Of a stretch of DNA of 64,000 bases, positions 44,245 to 51,541 are shown piece after piece (positions within the stretch are counted from its first letter, which is position 1; each line of letters begins with the position of its first letter). A program made the position numbers and the translations under genes. The DNA is from Tissierella sp. (GTDB lineage Bacteria; Bacillota; Clostridia; Tissierellales; Tissierellaceae), in contig NZ_JAVKTS010000001.1 in NCBI RefSeq assembly GCF_031460495.1, positions 186,001-250,000 on the forward strand. The letters run 5' to 3'. Under the pieces are notes generated by a model. The model was not told where the DNA came from and ran no database searches. It saw only the letters and a program-made list of their open reading frames with translations.

Positions 44245-44772
44245 ATGAAAATAGAGATAAAATTAGCAGATAACGCAAATGGTTTCATAATTAAAAATAT
44301 ATATCCATTATATTTACATGATATTTCAGGTATTCACGGCATCCTACCCAATGAGTATGGAATATTTGAGGAAGAACCAATAAGTACTCTTGCAGAGCAA
44401 TATGATATTCAACAAATATGGTTTGAAAATCCTAATCTATTATTTCCATATTTGATTATGGTAGATAATATTCCTGCTGGTTTCTGCCTTATTGGAAGTG
44501 GTAAATATGTGCCACAAGATGTAGATTTCTTTGTGTATGATACTTTTCTCTTAAGTCCATTTAGAGGAAAATCAATTTCATACCATTTTATGATTGAAAT
44601 CTTTGAAAAACATCGTGGTAAATGGATGCTTTTTACACATTCAACAGAGAATAATATTCGTGCTAAAGCTTTTTGGCATAAGACGGTGGGGCAATATACT
44701 AAAAATCAATATGTAACCGAAGAGAAAATAATAGATGGGATGCCAAAATTGGTGTTTAGATTTGAGAATTAA
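44245..44772 (+). CDS. GNAT-like acetyltransferase
   Basis: A 175-residue protein with a GNAT-like core: YLIMVDNIPAGFCLIG (central strand), FVYDTFLLSPFRGKSISYHFMIEIFEKHRG (acetyl-CoA loop and helix) and NIRAKAFWHKTVGQYT. The acetyl-CoA loop (R-G-K-S-I-S) is slightly atypical. AAAGGAG lies in the leader structure. A leader-peptide-controlled acetyltransferase suggests antibiotic modification, as with inducible cat genes, but the substrate is unknown. Confidence 0.75.
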   Translation: MKIEIKLADNANGFIIKNIYPLYLHDISGIHGILPNEYGIFEEEPISTLAEQYDIQQIWFENPNLLFPYLIMVDNIPAGFCLIGSGKYVPQDVDFFVYDTFLLSPFRGKSISYHFMIEIFEKHRGKWMLFTHSTENNIRAKAFWHKTVGQYTKNQYVTEEKIIDGMPKLVFRFEN

Positions 44773-44876
44773 TCTAAGTAAGGAAGGATTATTGATTAAA
44801 ATATCAATAAAAATAAGCAATTTTTTAAAACAGTTATGGCTATGTTTTCATTGAGAACTGTACGGCAATTCTAAAC

Positions 44877-44912
44877 AACACAAGGGAGCATGTTGATATG
44901 CTCCCTTGTGTT
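44877..44912. repeat. Perfect 15-bp inverted repeat
   Basis: AACACAAGGGAGCAT and its exact complement are separated by GTTGAT. No U tract follows, so it may be a weak terminator for the GNAT gene or an operator for the lipoprotein gene at 44977. Confidence 0.6.
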
Positions 44913-44976
44913 GCAGTAGTGGAAATCTTCAACAAAAATCTGAAAAATTAAAATTTACAAAGAAAAAGGGATGTAT

Positions 44977-45111
44977 ATGAAGAAAAAATCATTACTTTTT
45001 TTATTTTTTCTCAGTCTTTTTGGCTCTATATTATCAGGATGCAATGAAACGGAAACAATACTATATGATTCAGAGCCACTCCCAGAGCCAATTACTTTGA
45101 AAAACAAATGA
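44977..45111 (+). pseudogene. N-terminal part of a small lipoprotein, probably frameshifted
   Basis: A 44-residue frame with a clear lipoprotein signal: MKKKSLLFLFFLSLFGSILS followed by GC. It then gives SEPLPEPITLKNK and stops at TGA 45109-45111. The +1 frame across the stop reads FEKQMSAMEYNIWE and continues to 45353, so a single base change in the ACTTTGAAAAAC stretch would join the two. It may instead be a genuine short lipoprotein. Confidence 0.55.
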
Positions 45112-45353
45112 GCGCAATGGAATATAATATTTGGGAGACTTGCCTGAATGAACATATTATTAGAGCTTTGACTTCAAGATTTACTTATCTAACAGACAAA
45201 GATGAGGGTTTAGAACTATTAAGGCAAGAAAAAGAAAAAGGGTTTATCTATGTAGAAGCGCTATTTCACAAATTAGAAATTTATGAAAATAATACGGACA
45301 CATATACAACAATAGAGGATTTTTATCCTGAACTACTAAGTGCATTGGATTAG
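45108..45353 (+). CDS. Hypothetical protein, probably the C-terminal part of the preceding lipoprotein
   Basis: Eighty-one residues (MSAMEYNIWETCLNEHIIRA to YPELLSALD), helical and polar, starting at an ATG that shares ATGA with the preceding frame. There is no binding site of its own. Read together with the upstream 44 residues, it would make a lipoprotein of about 125 residues. Family not recognised. Confidence 0.45.
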   Translation: MSAMEYNIWETCLNEHIIRALTSRFTYLTDKDEGLELLRQEKEKGFIYVEALFHKLEIYENNTDTYTTIEDFYPELLSALD

Positions 45354-45550
45354 GTGGCCATTAAAAGGATGATTGGTCTTTTTTGATTGCAGCTGCACAG
45401 GCGGTGCTGAAATAGAAGAGATAATTATACCTGAGATTATTCTACTTAAGATTATTATACTTTAAAGTATAATAATCTTAAGTAGAGATTTTTATAAGAA
45501 ATTAATTAATCATGATGAAGAGCTTGTTTATTTAAAGAATAATATGTAGT
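45354..45550 (+). other. Gene-poor stretch with palindrome and coding debris
   Basis: A small hairpin, GGCCA with TGGTC followed by TTTTTT, lies near 45357-45382. The 44-base palindrome described separately lies at 45442-45485. A short open tail, KLINHDEELVYLKNNM, ends at TAG near 45550. No complete gene is seen. Confidence 0.5.
45442..45485. repeat. Perfect 44-base palindrome
   Basis: CTACTTAAGATTATTATACT starts a 22-base arm followed with no spacer by its exact complement. It is far longer than needed for a terminator, and no U tract follows. Confidence 0.8.
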
Positions 45551-45579
45551 AATAGCTACTGGACAATCCAGTAGCTATT
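45551..45579. terminator. Hairpin (copy 1) next to a SelW-like remnant
   Basis: AATAGCTACTGGA-CAA-TCCAGTAGCTATT. The core GCTACTGGA...TCCAGTAGC recurs at 47036-47066 beside the intact SelW-like gene. Confidence 0.75.
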
Positions 45580-45641
45580 TAAAAAATTAAGCCTATATCT
45601 TTTGTTTCATATACTTCTCCAGAAGATGAGATTATATTAAC
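45579..45641 (-). pseudogene. Remnant of a SelW/Rdx-like gene
   Basis: On the minus strand, VNIISSSGEVYETKDIGLIF before TAA aligns with the VNIIPSTGGVYEIKFG segment of the intact gene at 47072-47314. The adjacent terminator is also conserved. The N-terminal half with the redox motif is missing and the end is deleted. Confidence 0.6.
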
Positions 45642-45756
45642 CCATTAATTCTAAAGAAAGAGAGTATGTGCATATAGTAAATGATTAATTGGGTATAAAC
45701 ATATTGATTAATGTAAATTAGCTTGAAAATTATTTTATATTGGAAATGGTGTAATT

Positions 45757-45918
45757 ATGAATGAAAAGATTATGGTAATTGAGGATGAGAAAAAAATTGC
45801 AGATGCAATATCATATGAATTAAAAAAACTCAAGGAATCTAAGCTTAATGCCATTATTTTAGATGTCATGTTGCCAAGTATGGACAGATATGATATGAAT
45901 CAAGGAGGCGGTATAAAT
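45757..45918 (+). pseudogene. Truncated response-regulator receiver domain
   Basis: MNEKIMVIEDEKKIADAISY begins like a receiver domain (acidic pocket ED), then jumps to LNAIILDVMLPSMDRYDM, which normally follows about 25 residues later and carries the phospho-acceptor Asp. An internal deletion removed the middle, and the frame runs into the next gene. No DNA-binding domain or histidine kinase gene remains. Confidence 0.65.
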
Positions 45919-47026
45919 GAAAAATACAAAAATGATAAAAATTACAATAATGCTATCTTTACTCTTAACTCTTAGTGCATGCACTAAGAAAAATGAAGGG
46001 AACAAGGTTATCGTCGATGAAAATGGCTCAACTATTGTAATTGTTGATGATAATGAAAAGGGTGCTGGAGAGCCTGTAGTATCAGTGCAGAAAATAGATA
46101 AGCTGCAAGGTGTAGAATTATCTGATTGGTTGGATGAAGAAACTGTCATAGTTTCTAAAGAAAATGATTCTCTGGACAAAATGGACCTATTAGAATTATC
46201 TTCTTATTATCCAAGGAGCTTATATCAGTACAATATTAATAGCAAAGAATATCAACTATTAAAAGAAGAAAAGAATCTGTTTTTGGGTGGGGCTACTCTT
46301 TCCGCTGATAAAAAGCATCTCTTATATTATGAATTTTCACTAGGAGATCCTGCTTATGTAGTATTGAATCTTGATACTTTGGATAGTTTTAGCATCACAG
46401 GTGAAAATATTGCAGGGGCAACTTCTGCTAATTGGGCAGGTAATGAGGTGCTTGGTTCGACTTATAGCAATAATGCTTATAAAGCAAGTACAAGAGGAGA
46501 AATCTCCATATTGGAGGATTTAGACGAAGCTCCATTAATAATACGAAAGATCAATGGTAATATTTATTACAATACCTATTTCGATCAAAGTCTAATCATG
46601 ATAAATCAAGGAACTAAGGAAAAGATAAAATTAAATATGGAATCTGTTTATGATGTAATTCCATCGCCTGATGAAAATAAGATGCTAGTTTTACAAGATA
46701 ATGCTACAAAAAAAACCTTGATTCTTAGTGATATAGATGGAAGCAACCAAAAGATAATTGCAGAAGGTACAGAAATAGGTGGAGTTTCATGGTCTCCAGA
46801 TCAGGGAATGATAGCTTATAATCTGAAAGGTAATACAAACAATACAATTGTCAATGGACTTAATGTTTACGATATGCTAACAGATGAATCTACTCAGATA
46901 GCTGTTGATATTCAAAATGCCATTACAAGCTGGAGTCCTTCTGGAGAAAAGCTAGTTTATGCAGAATGGGATGGAGAGCAATATAATAGCAGCATAGTAT
47001 ATTTGAAATATTCAATACAAAAGTAA
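45917..47026 (+). CDS. Lipoprotein with TolB-like beta-propeller
   Basis: A 369-residue lipoprotein: IKITIMLSLLLTLSAC gives the lipobox LSAC, followed by an acidic linker. From about residue 65, repeated propeller blades are seen, such as GGATLSADKKHLLYYEF, DVIPSPDENKMLVLQDN, GGVSWSPDQGMIAYNL and TSWSPSGEKLVYAEWDG. It should be anchored on the outer face of the membrane. GGAGGCGG precedes the ATG. It follows a decayed response-regulator gene, so it may once have belonged to a sensory operon. Confidence 0.8.
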   Translation: MKNTKMIKITIMLSLLLTLSACTKKNEGNKVIVDENGSTIVIVDDNEKGAGEPVVSVQKIDKLQGVELSDWLDEETVIVSKENDSLDKMDLLELSSYYPRSLYQYNINSKEYQLLKEEKNLFLGGATLSADKKHLLYYEFSLGDPAYVVLNLDTLDSFSITGENIAGATSANWAGNEVLGSTYSNNAYKASTRGEISILEDLDEAPLIIRKINGNIYYNTYFDQSLIMINQGTKEKIKLNMESVYDVIPSPDENKMLVLQDNATKKTLILSDIDGSNQKIIAEGTEIGGVSWSPDQGMIAYNLKGNTNNTIVNGLNVYDMLTDESTQIAVDIQNAITSWSPSGEKLVYAEWDGEQYNSSIVYLKYSIQK

Positions 47027-47035
47027 AGATACAAT

Positions 47036-47066
47036 AAAGAGCTACTGGATTATCCAGTAGCTCTTT
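47036..47066. terminator. Bidirectional terminator hairpin (copy 2)
   Basis: AAAGAGCTACTGGA-TTA-TCCAGTAGCTCTTT, a 14-bp stem between the convergent lipoprotein and SelW-like genes. Related to 45551-45579. Confidence 0.85.
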
Positions 47067-47071
47067 GATCT

Positions 47072-47314
47072 TTAGGCTAATTTTTTTCTAATTATGTCTT
47101 CAATCTCATTATCATTTGGAAAACGATTTAATTCCTTCTTAGAGAAAATCAATTCATCTCCAAATTTAATTTCATATACTCCACCTGTAGATGGAATTAT
47201 ATTAACCATATTTACAGAATTCTTATGTTCATTTAATATAGTTTCTGTTAGAGCAACTGCTCTTGCTAAATATCCTCAAGAGGTGCAGTACTCAATACTA
47301 ATTAGTTTTTCCAT
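47072..47314 (-). CDS. SelW/Rdx-family selenoprotein with in-frame TGA (Sec)
   Basis: Reading through one TGA gives 80 residues. MEKLISIEYCTS is followed by U, then GYLARAVALTETILNEHK, VNIIPSTGGVYEIKFGDELI and SKKELNRFPNDNEIEDI, ending at TAA. This is the Rdx/SelW thioredoxin-like fold with CxxU in place of CxxC. The TGA is at 47276-47278. An AGAGC-AGTT-GCTCT hairpin begins 12 bases after it, with GU in the apical loop, as expected for a bacterial SECIS element. GGGAGTG precedes the ATG. Without recoding the product would be 12 residues. Confidence 0.8.
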
Positions 47315-47500
47315 GAAAACACTCCCTTTATTTAGATAGTATTAGTATAACCTATACTTACCCATTTATTATAGATAATATCAATAATAAAAAAGATGTA
47401 GTAAATGAAGAAATCAACCAAGCCTAAATGAATATAAAAAATATACAAGTAAAATAAAAAATGATATAATATTTTCACACTAAATTAGGAGGCTAAAGAT

Positions 47501-49327
47501 ATGTGTGGAATAGTTGGTTATATTGGAAGTAAAAATGCGCAAGAGGTAATATTACAAGGACTTGAAAAACTAGAATACAGAGGATACGATTCGTCAGGTA
47601 TTGCTATAAATACAAAGGAAAAAGTAAAATTTGAAAAACTAAAAGGGAGACTTTCCGTATTAGGAGAGTATCTAGATAAAAATCCATTGATAGGAAATGT
47701 AGGCATAGGGCATACAAGGTGGGCAACTCATGGAGCACCATCAGATGTAAATTCTCATCCTCATTCAAATGGGGAAAATACAATAGCTGTGGTACACAAT
47801 GGAATAATAGAAAATTATATTGCTCTGAAAGAGGAACTAATAGGAAAGGGATATAACTTCAAATCACAAACAGATACAGAAGTAGTAGCACATTTGCTTG
47901 ATAGTCTATATGATGGAGATTTACTAAACACAGTATTTAAGGCCATAGAAAGACTTAAAGGTGCATATGCATTGGGAGTCATTTCATCAAAAAATCCAAA
48001 TGAACTTATTGCAGTTAGAAAAGAAAGTCCACTAGTAATAGGTGTTGGAGAGGGAGAAAACTTTATAGCCTCAGACATCCCAGCCTTGCTTAAGTATACT
48101 AGAGATGTTTATTTTCTTGAAAATGGTGAAGTAGTTTATCTAACCAAGGATGAAGTAAGGATCTATGATGAAAATAGAAATAGAGTAGATAGAGAAATAT
48201 TTACAGTAGATTGGGATATTGAAGCTGCTTCAAAGGGTGGATATGACCATTTCATGCTAAAGGAAATTTACGAGCAGCCAAGGGCAATTAAGGAAACTCT
48301 ATTGAGAAGGCTTGATGTCAATGGAAGGATAGAATTAGATGATATCAAATTATCAAAAGAAGATCTGGAGAAAACAACTAAGATTTATATAGTAGCCTGC
48401 GGTACGGCCTATCATGCAGGAGTAGTAGGTAGATATGCCATAGAAAAATTTGCAAGGATACCCGTTGAGCCAGATGTAGCATCTGAGTTCAGATATAGAG
48501 AACCCTTCATAGATGAGAATACCTTGTTAATAGCAGTAAGCCAATCTGGAGAAACCGCAGATACCCTTGCAGCAATTAGAGAAGCTAAGAGCAAGGGAGC
48601 AAGAATTCTTTCCATTACAAATGTATTAGGCTCATCAGTAGCTAGAGAATCAGATGATGTATTCTATACTTGGGCAGGGCCAGAGGTAGCAGTAGCTTCA
48701 ACCAAGGCATATACTACACAGCTAATAGCCTTATATATGGTTGCACTTCATATGGCAAATATTAAAGGCAGCATTTCAGATGAACATTATTTTGAAATCA
48801 TAGGAAAGATGAAGGAATTACCACAGAACGTAGAGAAAATACTTGAGCAATCAGAGGAAATAAAGAAAATAGCTGAAGTTATTAAGGATAAAAGTTCTGC
48901 ATTTTATATAGGTAGAGGCTTGGATTATCAGACTTCCATGGAAGGAGCCTTAAAGCTAAAGGAAATTTCATATATTCATACGGAGGCTTTTGCAGCAGGA
49001 GAACTGAAGCATGGAACTATAGCCTTGATTGAAAAAGGAACGCCTGTAATTGCCATAGCTAGTCAAGACTACTTGTATGAGAAGATGGTGTCCAATGTAC
49101 AAGAAGTAAAGGCTAGAGGGGCAACTACTATTGCCATAGTAAAGGAAGGCCTAGATAAAAGCTTAAATCACGCTGACGAGACAATTTATATTCCAGAAGT
49201 AGATAATATATTAGCACCTGTTTTAACGGTTATACCTACTCAACTCCTTGCATATTATACATCTGTCATAAAAGGAAATGATGTAGATAAGCCAAGAAAT
49301 TTAGCCAAGTCAGTTACTGTAGAATAA
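47501..49327 (+). CDS. glmS: Glutamine-fructose-6-phosphate aminotransferase (isomerising)
   Basis: A 608-residue GlmS. Cys2 (MCGIVGYIG) is the glutaminase nucleophile, with GHTRWATHG and SDIPALLKYT in the class II amidotransferase domain. Two SIS domains follow (VACGTAYHAGVVGRYAIE, AVSQSGETADTLAAI, GRGLDYQTSMEGALKLKEI), and the C-terminus is KPRNLAKSVTVE. It makes glucosamine-6-phosphate for the cell wall. AGGAGG precedes the ATG, and TATAAT lies at 47465-47470. No glmS ribozyme is recognisable upstream. Confidence 0.97.
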   Translation: MCGIVGYIGSKNAQEVILQGLEKLEYRGYDSSGIAINTKEKVKFEKLKGRLSVLGEYLDKNPLIGNVGIGHTRWATHGAPSDVNSHPHSNGENTIAVVHNGIIENYIALKEELIGKGYNFKSQTDTEVVAHLLDSLYDGDLLNTVFKAIERLKGAYALGVISSKNPNELIAVRKESPLVIGVGEGENFIASDIPALLKYTRDVYFLENGEVVYLTKDEVRIYDENRNRVDREIFTVDWDIEAASKGGYDHFMLKEIYEQPRAIKETLLRRLDVNGRIELDDIKLSKEDLEKTTKIYIVACGTAYHAGVVGRYAIEKFARIPVEPDVASEFRYREPFIDENTLLIAVSQSGETADTLAAIREAKSKGARILSITNVLGSSVARESDDVFYTWAGPEVAVASTKAYTTQLIALYMVALHMANIKGSISDEHYFEIIGKMKELPQNVEKILEQSEEIKKIAEVIKDKSSAFYIGRGLDYQTSMEGALKLKEISYIHTEAFAAGELKHGTIALIEKGTPVIAIASQDYLYEKMVSNVQEVKARGATTIAIVKEGLDKSLNHADETIYIPEVDNILAPVLTVIPTQLLAYYTSVIKGNDVDKPRNLAKSVTVE

Positions 49328-49364
49328 GAAAAGTCAAAAAAACATAGAGTTATAATTTATTAAA

Positions 49365-49515
49365 AATGATCAAACTTTTTTTAAAAATTTTAATAATCTA
49401 AAATAAATAATATTAATTTTGATTAATCTTTTTTCAAAAGATAATATTTCTATTCTATATAAAATCAATGTTTATATAGAATAGAATGATCAAATTTTTT
49501 TAATAAACTACAACA
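49365..49515. repeat. Novel repeat element, copy A
   Basis: Three boxes of the form TGATYAAACTTTTTT begin at 49367, 49420 and 49487. Between box 2 and box 3 lies TATTCTATATAAA-ATCAATG-TTTATATAGAATA, a 13-bp stem. A hairpin AATATTAATTTTG with CAAAAGATAATATT brackets box 2. Copy B at 51366-51525 has the same box spacing (53-54 and 67 bases). The remainder of 49328-49640 holds no gene. Confidence 0.7.
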
Positions 49516-49640
49516 GGAGAAACATCCCACTGTCTTGTTAACAATTGTTGATTATTATGAGGACTTCCTTAAGTTGCAAAATGATTCACTTAATATTATT
49601 TGGAGAGTACTCCATATAATCTGTAAGGAGGAGTATTAAA

Positions 49641-50921
49641 TTGTTAAGAAAAATTTTTGCTATTTTATCTCTACTACTAATAATTATCTCCAATGTTGGA
49701 TGTAGTAACCAAAATAGTAATAACGACATTTTACATATATCTAACTCTAATTTAAACTTAGATGAAAATTCCACTATTGAATTTAACGATCCCAAGGTAA
49801 TAAGCGTTATAAACAAATGGCATAGTGACCTTTATAACAATGATTTTGAGCTTATGCCGTTTGTTGTTGTAGCTAATATGTTAGAACCAAGTTTAAGAAA
49901 TGATATAGAAAGGATAGGTTTGAAAAATATTGATGAGAGCTCTTTAAGAATCTTAAGTAGATGGGCAAGAGAAAATTTTGTTCATACTCAATCCTTAAGG
50001 GTGTTCCAAGATATGCCAGGTAAAGAACCGTGGGGTGATATAAATTTTATTCCAGTATATAAAAAGCTGTTATATAGTGACATGAAGGCTATGAGTATTT
50101 ACTCTGGTAAAATTACGGGAGAATGTACCTCATTGGCAAACTTATTTTTAGGTGTTCTTAGGATATTGGGGCTGGAATCAGAAAATATATTAAACATAAG
50201 AACTGATATGCATACATTTGGCTTATTTAAAGTGGACGAAAGGTTATATATTATAAATAACAATGACATTTTACTAGTGAATAGTGCTATCAAGAATTGG
50301 CTTAAGGATAGAAGCTATTATGGTTTTTATAATGACAAATATTATTACTCAGGAGAATTCATAATTACAGATAATTTCTTTAAATCTAATGATTCTCTAC
50401 TTAAAAGACTAGAGAATATAACTCTTGAGAAATCGTTCATATACTCATATATAGAACAACTAGAACTAGAAAATCCGGATGTTGTATTGGGAGAGATTTT
50501 AGAATCCAATAATGACCTTAGGACATTAATTGCATACACTTATCAAAGTATGGATGTACCTAATCCATCATTATATATTAGAGCCTCAACTATGACCCCT
50601 AAGGTTATAGAATTATCCAAAGAATTAACCACAATTCCAATGATTCTACAGTGGATAAGTGAGGATACAATTTTAGAATCAATTTATTCAGAAGAAGAAA
50701 ATCGAATTATGACTGGAGATCAAGTTGTCGTATATAAAAAGGGAGGGGCTAGGGATCGGGCTTTGCTTTTTGCTAGCATTTTAGTTTTACAAGGTCATAA
50801 TCCTATCATAAATATAACAAATGAAAATGCATATGTCGAGAATAGTGGATTGGTTTATGATATGAGACAATGTGGAGAAGTTACACTGCCAGAAGAAGAA
50901 ATTGTTATTAGCATAAAATAA
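49641..50921 (+). CDS. Transglutaminase-like lipoprotein
   Basis: A 426-residue protein with a lipoprotein signal (AILSLLLIIISNVGC). A transglutaminase-like core follows: GECTSLANLFLGVLRILGLE supplies the Cys, DMHTFGLFKV the His, and YIINNNDILLV the Asp/Asn. A second, weaker copy near the C-terminus (GGARDRALLFASILVLQGHN) lacks the Cys. It is anchored on the outer face of the membrane and may be a papain-like peptidase or cross-linking enzyme. TTG 49641 is used, seven bases after AAGGAGGAG. It lies between two copies of a repeat element. Confidence 0.7.
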   Translation: MLRKIFAILSLLLIIISNVGCSNQNSNNDILHISNSNLNLDENSTIEFNDPKVISVINKWHSDLYNNDFELMPFVVVANMLEPSLRNDIERIGLKNIDESSLRILSRWARENFVHTQSLRVFQDMPGKEPWGDINFIPVYKKLLYSDMKAMSIYSGKITGECTSLANLFLGVLRILGLESENILNIRTDMHTFGLFKVDERLYIINNNDILLVNSAIKNWLKDRSYYGFYNDKYYYSGEFIITDNFFKSNDSLLKRLENITLEKSFIYSYIEQLELENPDVVLGEILESNNDLRTLIAYTYQSMDVPNPSLYIRASTMTPKVIELSKELTTIPMILQWISEDTILESIYSEEENRIMTGDQVVVYKKGGARDRALLFASILVLQGHNPIINITNENAYVENSGLVYDMRQCGEVTLPEEEIVISIK

Positions 50922-51012
50922 TATTATGTGTTATTAGTTGTGATTACTCTTTGGCTTCAATGTTAAATTGTAACTATTTTGTAAATAGGAAAGGCGTGCA
51001 TCCCTTAACATC

Positions 51013-51099
51013 TATGTAGGAGGTTATTATAATCAATTAGTAATAACGCCAGCAACAGATGAATTTGATTTGCCTCCCTCAATTATTATTGATGTTTAA
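51013..51099 (+). pseudogene. Gene fragment
   Basis: Encodes YVGGYYNQLVITPATDEF and DLPPSIIIDV before TAA. Protein-like composition but no start codon. Family not recognised. Confidence 0.4.
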
Positions 51100-51161
51100 G
51101 TAAAGATTGGATAGGCACAGCGCTTACTAATTAAATATGCAATAGAGCATGCATTTCTATG

Positions 51162-51191
51162 GACTTAGCATCGACTTAGCATCGACTTAGC
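51162..51191 (+). repeat. 11-base tandem repeat
   Basis: GACTTAGCATC occurs twice in tandem and is followed by GACTTAGC. It lies inside a decayed coding region and changes its frame, consistent with slippage. Confidence 0.75.
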
Positions 51192-51282
51192 TTTAAAGAC
51201 TTTGAAAAATTTGGCTAATGACACTTGGTTATCAATCAAAAACAATGAAGATATAAAGCGATTTTTGAAAAAGAGATTGTAG
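51184..51282 (+). pseudogene. Gene fragment (3' end)
   Basis: Encodes DLALKTLKNLANDTWLSIKN then NEDIKRFLKKRL before TAG. There is no start; the 11-base repeat interrupts the upstream part. Family not recognised. Confidence 0.4.
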
Positions 51283-51365
51283 CGTTTATGCAACATATTC
51301 TAAGGCTTTTTTGATTATATATTGTTTAATTTAAAGAGATTTAGTTGAGAAAAGGTTTAATTTTT

Positions 51366-51525
51366 AAAAAATGATCAAACTTTTTTAAAAATATTTATCA
51401 GAATAAAATAATAAAAGCTAAATTTTGATTAAACTTTTTTCAAAATTTAGCTTTTTATGTTTATATAAAATCAATGCTTACATGACTTATTTTGATCAAA
51501 CTTTTTTATAAAACTACAATTTTGA
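51366..51525. repeat. Novel repeat element, copy B
   Basis: TGATYAAACTTTTTT boxes begin at 51372, 51426 and 51493. AGCTAAATTTTG pairs perfectly with CAAAATTTAGCT around box 2. The stem bases differ from copy A while pairing is kept. Both copies end with a variant of TTTTTTATAAAACTACAA. Confidence 0.7.
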
Positions 51526-51541
51526 ACTGTCCTCTTTAGAT

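Larger units (their letters stand above)
50922..51541. other. Gene-free stretch with decayed coding fragments and repeat copy B
   Basis: Holds two short coding remnants (51013-51099 and 51184-51282), an 11-base tandem repeat (51162-51191) and repeat element copy B (51366-51525). No intact gene, promoter or terminator was found. Confidence 0.6.

Noticed and set aside
47094-47339. Plus-strand 81-codon open frame near 47.1-47.3 kb
   Set aside because: It is antisense to the SelW-like gene, has no ribosome binding site, and its sequence matches no pattern I know. The minus-strand reading gives a clear protein family.
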